From Propioniciclava soli (lineage in GTDB: Bacteria; Actinomycetota; Actinomycetes; Propionibacteriales; Propionibacteriaceae), in NCBI RefSeq assembly GCF_014858005.1, contig NZ_JACYOT010000004.1, forward strand, positions 186,001-250,000: a stretch of 64,000 nt of DNA. The letters run 5' to 3'. Below are positions 61,754 to 64,000 of this stretch, one piece after another. The notes below the pieces were generated by a model. It saw nothing but the letters and a program-made list of their open reading frames with translations, did not search any database and was not told the DNA's origin. Each line of letters begins with the position of its first letter. The first letter of the stretch is position 1. A program made the translations under genes and the position numbers.

Positions 61754-64000
61754 ATGGCAGGCGTGAGCAACCCGATGGTGCAGCCAACCGGTCCGGTGCT
61801 CGTGCTGGGTGCGGCCGGCACGGGCAAGACGACGCTGCTCGTGGAGGCCGTGGCGGGCCGCATCCGTGCGGCGGAGCGGCCGGCGCTGGTGCTGGCGTTG
61901 ACCCGGCAGGCGGCCTCGGAGCTGCGGGACCGGATCGTGCGGGCCGCGGGCCGGACGACGCTCGCCCCGCAGGTCATGACCGTGCACGCGCTCTGCCTCA
62001 CGCTCGTGGCGCGCTTCGCCGCCCCCGACGACGCCGGCCCCGGGCTGCTCACCGCGCCCGAGCAGGAGTTCCGCATCCGCGAACTGCTCCGCAGCAGCCC
62101 CGCCCCGTGGCCCGCTGAGCTGGACGCGGCCCTGGGGACGCGCGCCTTCGCCCAGCAGGTGCGCGCCGTCCTTGCCCGGGCGCGGCAGCTGGGGTTGGAT
62201 CCGGAGGACCTGTCGGGTGCCGGCGCGGCGTCCGGCGAGTTCGGCTGGGCGGCCGTCGGGGCGTTCATGGGGGAGTACCTCGACGTGCTGGACGCGGAGG
62301 GGGTCATCGACTACGCCGAGCTCGTCCACCGCGCCCGCCTGCTGCTGGAGCAGGAGGGCGTGCTGGAGGCCGTGCGCGCCGAGTACGCCGTCGTGCTCGT
62401 CGACGACTGGTGCGAGCTGGACGCCGCGCAGATCGGCCTGGTGCGCGCGCTGGCCGGTGACGCGGTGCCCGTCGTGGCCCTGGCCGATCCCGACACCGCC
62501 ATCTACCGGTTCCGCGGTGCCCACCCCCGGGCCACGGCCGAGTTCGTACGCCTCTTCCCGGGGGCCCGCGTCGTGACGCTGCCGCACGCCCACCGCCAGC
62601 CGCCCGCCCAGGTGGCCGCCTGCACCGCGGTGGCCCGCCGGTTGGGTGCCCCCGCCGTCGAGCGCGAGGCGCTGGCGGCCTACCGCGGGGTCACCGGGGG
62701 TGGTGCCGGGCGGGTGGAGGTGAGGACCTTTCCCGACGAGGCCACCCACGCCCGCCACCTGGCGGCCGAGCTGCGCGCCGCGCACCTCGACGACCAGGTG
62801 CCGTGGGGTGACATGGCCGTTCTGGTGCGCGCCGGCCGAACCCAGCTGCCCCCGCTGGCGCGGGCCCTCATCGACGCAGGCATCCCGGTCGAGGTCGCGG
62901 GTGACGAGATCGGCCTGGCCTCCGAGCTGGCCGTGCGTCCACTGCTGCTCGGCCTGGAGGTCGCCGGGGCGGGCGGCCAGCCCGACGGCGACCAGGCGAC
63001 CCGGCTGCTGCTCTCGGGGTGGGGCGGGTACGACGCGGTGGGGTTGCGCGCGGTCGGCCGCCGGCTGCGGGCGGCCGACCCGGCCGCCGCCGGCGCGCCC
63101 ACCGAGACGCTGGTGGCCGAGGCGCTCGCCGGGGTGCGGGCGGTGCCCGAGGCCGACGAGGAGCTCGCCGCGCGCCGGGACCTGCTGGCCCGGGCCACCG
63201 CGCTGGTGGCCCGGGAGCAGCGACCCGAGGCCGTGTTGTGGGAACTGTGGTCGGGCACCGGTTGGCCCGAGCGGCTGCGCGCGGACGCCGTCCGTGGCGG
63301 CGACGCCTCGGCCCGCGCCCACCACGACCTGGACGCCGTGTGCGCGCTCTTCGACCTCGCCCGCACCTCGCAGGGGCCCGGAGGGCAGCCCGGGGTCTCC
63401 TGGTTCGCCGCCGAGGTCGCCCAGCAGCAGATCCCGGCGGACTCCCAGCGGGAGTCGGCGGTCGGGGGGCGCGGCGTCCGGTTGCTGACCGCCCACCGCG
63501 CGAAGGGGCGACACTGGTCGCTCGTCGTCGTGGCCGGGGTGCAGGAGGGGATCTGGCCGGACGTGCGGCGGCGGGGCTCGGTGTTCGACCCGCAGCGGCT
63601 GGGGGCGTCCGAGGCGGGGCCCGAGCTGGCGCTGGGTCTCACCACGCGCGATCTCGTGGCCACCGAGCGCCGGTTGTTCCTGCTCGCGTGCTCGCGCGCG
63701 GAGGGCCGGCTCATCGTGACGGCCGTGGAGGGCACCGAGGGCGAGGAGGACCGTCCCTCGCGGTTCCTCGCGGAGCTCGGCGTCCCACCCCGCCACCTGG
63801 TGTCCACGCCGCCCGCGCTCCACACCCTGCGGCAGCTGGTGGCCGAGCTGCGCCGCACCGCGCAGGACGACGCCGCGTCCCCGGCCCTGCGCGAGGCCGC
63901 GGCAGCGCGCCTGGCGGTGCTGGCCGACGCGACCGATGACGAGGGGTTCGCCCTGGCGCCGGACGCCGATCCGGCGCGGTGGTGGGGCGTCCACGAGCCC
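61754..64000 (+). CDS. AdnA-like UvrD/Rep-family helicase, N-terminal part (runs off the window)
   Basis: At least 749 codons, open to the last base. Walker A is GAAGTGKTT; LALTRQAASELRDRI (Ia), TVHALCLTL and, near the end, LTAHRAKGRHWSLVVV (motif V-like) identify superfamily I. Motif II reads VLVDDWCELDAAQ rather than DExxD, and motif III has DPDTAIYRFRG with Thr-Ala for Gln-Ser, so the motor may be weak. In mycobacteria AdnA/AdnB form a helicase-nuclease for end resection, and a DUF3107 and DEAD-box gene lie nearby, as here. The nuclease domain would be beyond the edge. Start ATG 61754 or GTG 61763. Confidence 0.82.
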   Translation, partial: MAGVSNPMVQPTGPVLVLGAAGTGKTTLLVEAVAGRIRAAERPALVLALTRQAASELRDRIVRAAGRTTLAPQVMTVHALCLTLVARFAAPDDAGPGLLTAPEQEFRIRELLRSSPAPWPAELDAALGTRAFAQQVRAVLARARQLGLDPEDLSGAGAASGEFGWAAVGAFMGEYLDVLDAEGVIDYAELVHRARLLLEQEGVLEAVRAEYAVVLVDDWCELDAAQIGLVRALAGDAVPVVALADPDTAIYRFRGAHPRATAEFVRLFPGARVVTLPHAHRQPPAQVAACTAVARRLGAPAVEREALAAYRGVTGGGAGRVEVRTFPDEATHARHLAAELRAAHLDDQVPWGDMAVLVRAGRTQLPPLARALIDAGIPVEVAGDEIGLASELAVRPLLLGLEVAGAGGQPDGDQATRLLLSGWGGYDAVGLRAVGRRLRAADPAAAGAPTETLVAEALAGVRAVPEADEELAARRDLLARATALVAREQRPEAVLWELWSGTGWPERLRADAVRGGDASARAHHDLDAVCALFDLARTSQGPGGQPGVSWFAAEVAQQQIPADSQRESAVGGRGVRLLTAHRAKGRHWSLVVVAGVQEGIWPDVRRRGSVFDPQRLGASEAGPELALGLTTRDLVATERRLFLLACSRAEGRLIVTAVEGTEGEEDRPSRFLAELGVPPRHLVSTPPALHTLRQLVAELRRTAQDDAASPALREAAAARLAVLADATDDEGFALAPDADPARWWGVHEP

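Noticed and set aside
61736-63994. 752-codon minus-strand ORF at the right end
   Set aside because: Antisense to the AdnA-like helicase, whose plus frame shows Walker A and other SF1 motifs and stays open to the window end.

Overview
The window is high-GC DNA (roughly 70% by eye) of an actinobacterium. Long antisense shadow ORFs, frequent GTG and one TTG start, TAGGnT-type -10 boxes, leaderless genes, CIRCE-controlled hrcA-dnaJ, DUF3097/DUF3107 proteins, a Ku/LigD-polymerase pair and an AdnA-like helicase all point that way. The gene mix would suit a Propionibacteriales-type organism, but I cannot fix the genus. I saw no tRNA, rRNA, insertion sequence, prophage or CRISPR array.

Layout. (1) 1-7320, minus strand: sugar-acid catabolism with KDPG aldolase (eda), KDG kinase (kdgK), an SDR, an FAD oxidoreductase and the first codons of a likely regulator, plus a separately transcribed Gfo/Idh/MocA-PmoA fusion. 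Both transcription units carry the same promoter with a LacI-type operator just downstream of the -10. (2) 7373-22964: housekeeping genes: holA, rpsT, lepA, lipoprotein, rhomboid, YciI-mtnP-hemW, DUF3097-IMPase, MBL hydrolase, hrcA-dnaJ-rsmE-tgt. (3) 23183-44507: a large surface/secretion locus: PP2C phosphatase, FHA protein, Ser/Thr kinase, degenerate FHA protein, 2053-aa Ig/FN3 protein, MoxR AAA ATPase, DUF58, transglutaminase-like membrane protein and a three-domain FtsK/SpoIIIE ATPase of the type VII (EssC/EccC) kind. After a repeat array and a DoxX-like gene comes a WXG100 protein with its own promoter and terminator. The core resembles the PFNA cluster of bifidobacteria, here joined to a type VII-like ATPase and substrate. 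(4) 44610-58729: VOC/AraC pair, ku, P5C dehydrogenase, very large NAD-glutamate dehydrogenase, PHP phosphatase, Na+/H+ antiporter and trpS behind a leader peptide/attenuator. (5) 58764-64000: DEAD-box helicase, DUF3107, LigD-type polymerase and the open start of an AdnA-like helicase.

How it fits together. In the locus at 23-44 kb the kinase and phosphatase probably set the phosphorylation state of FHA-bound partners. The FtsK-like ATPase would export the WXG100 protein, and MoxR/DUF58/transglutaminase-like proteins would assemble or anchor the giant Ig/FN3 protein. The transglutaminase-like domain has lost its Cys-His-Asp triad, so it is probably structural. The same GGGGAGTnCTCCCC palindrome lies in front of both the cluster and the distant WXG100 gene, suggesting joint control. 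Other regulatory structures are the trpS attenuator, two LacI-type operators, CIRCE, leader hairpins of rpsT and the DEAD-box gene, and a recurrent TAnnnT-N6/7-start leaderless module.
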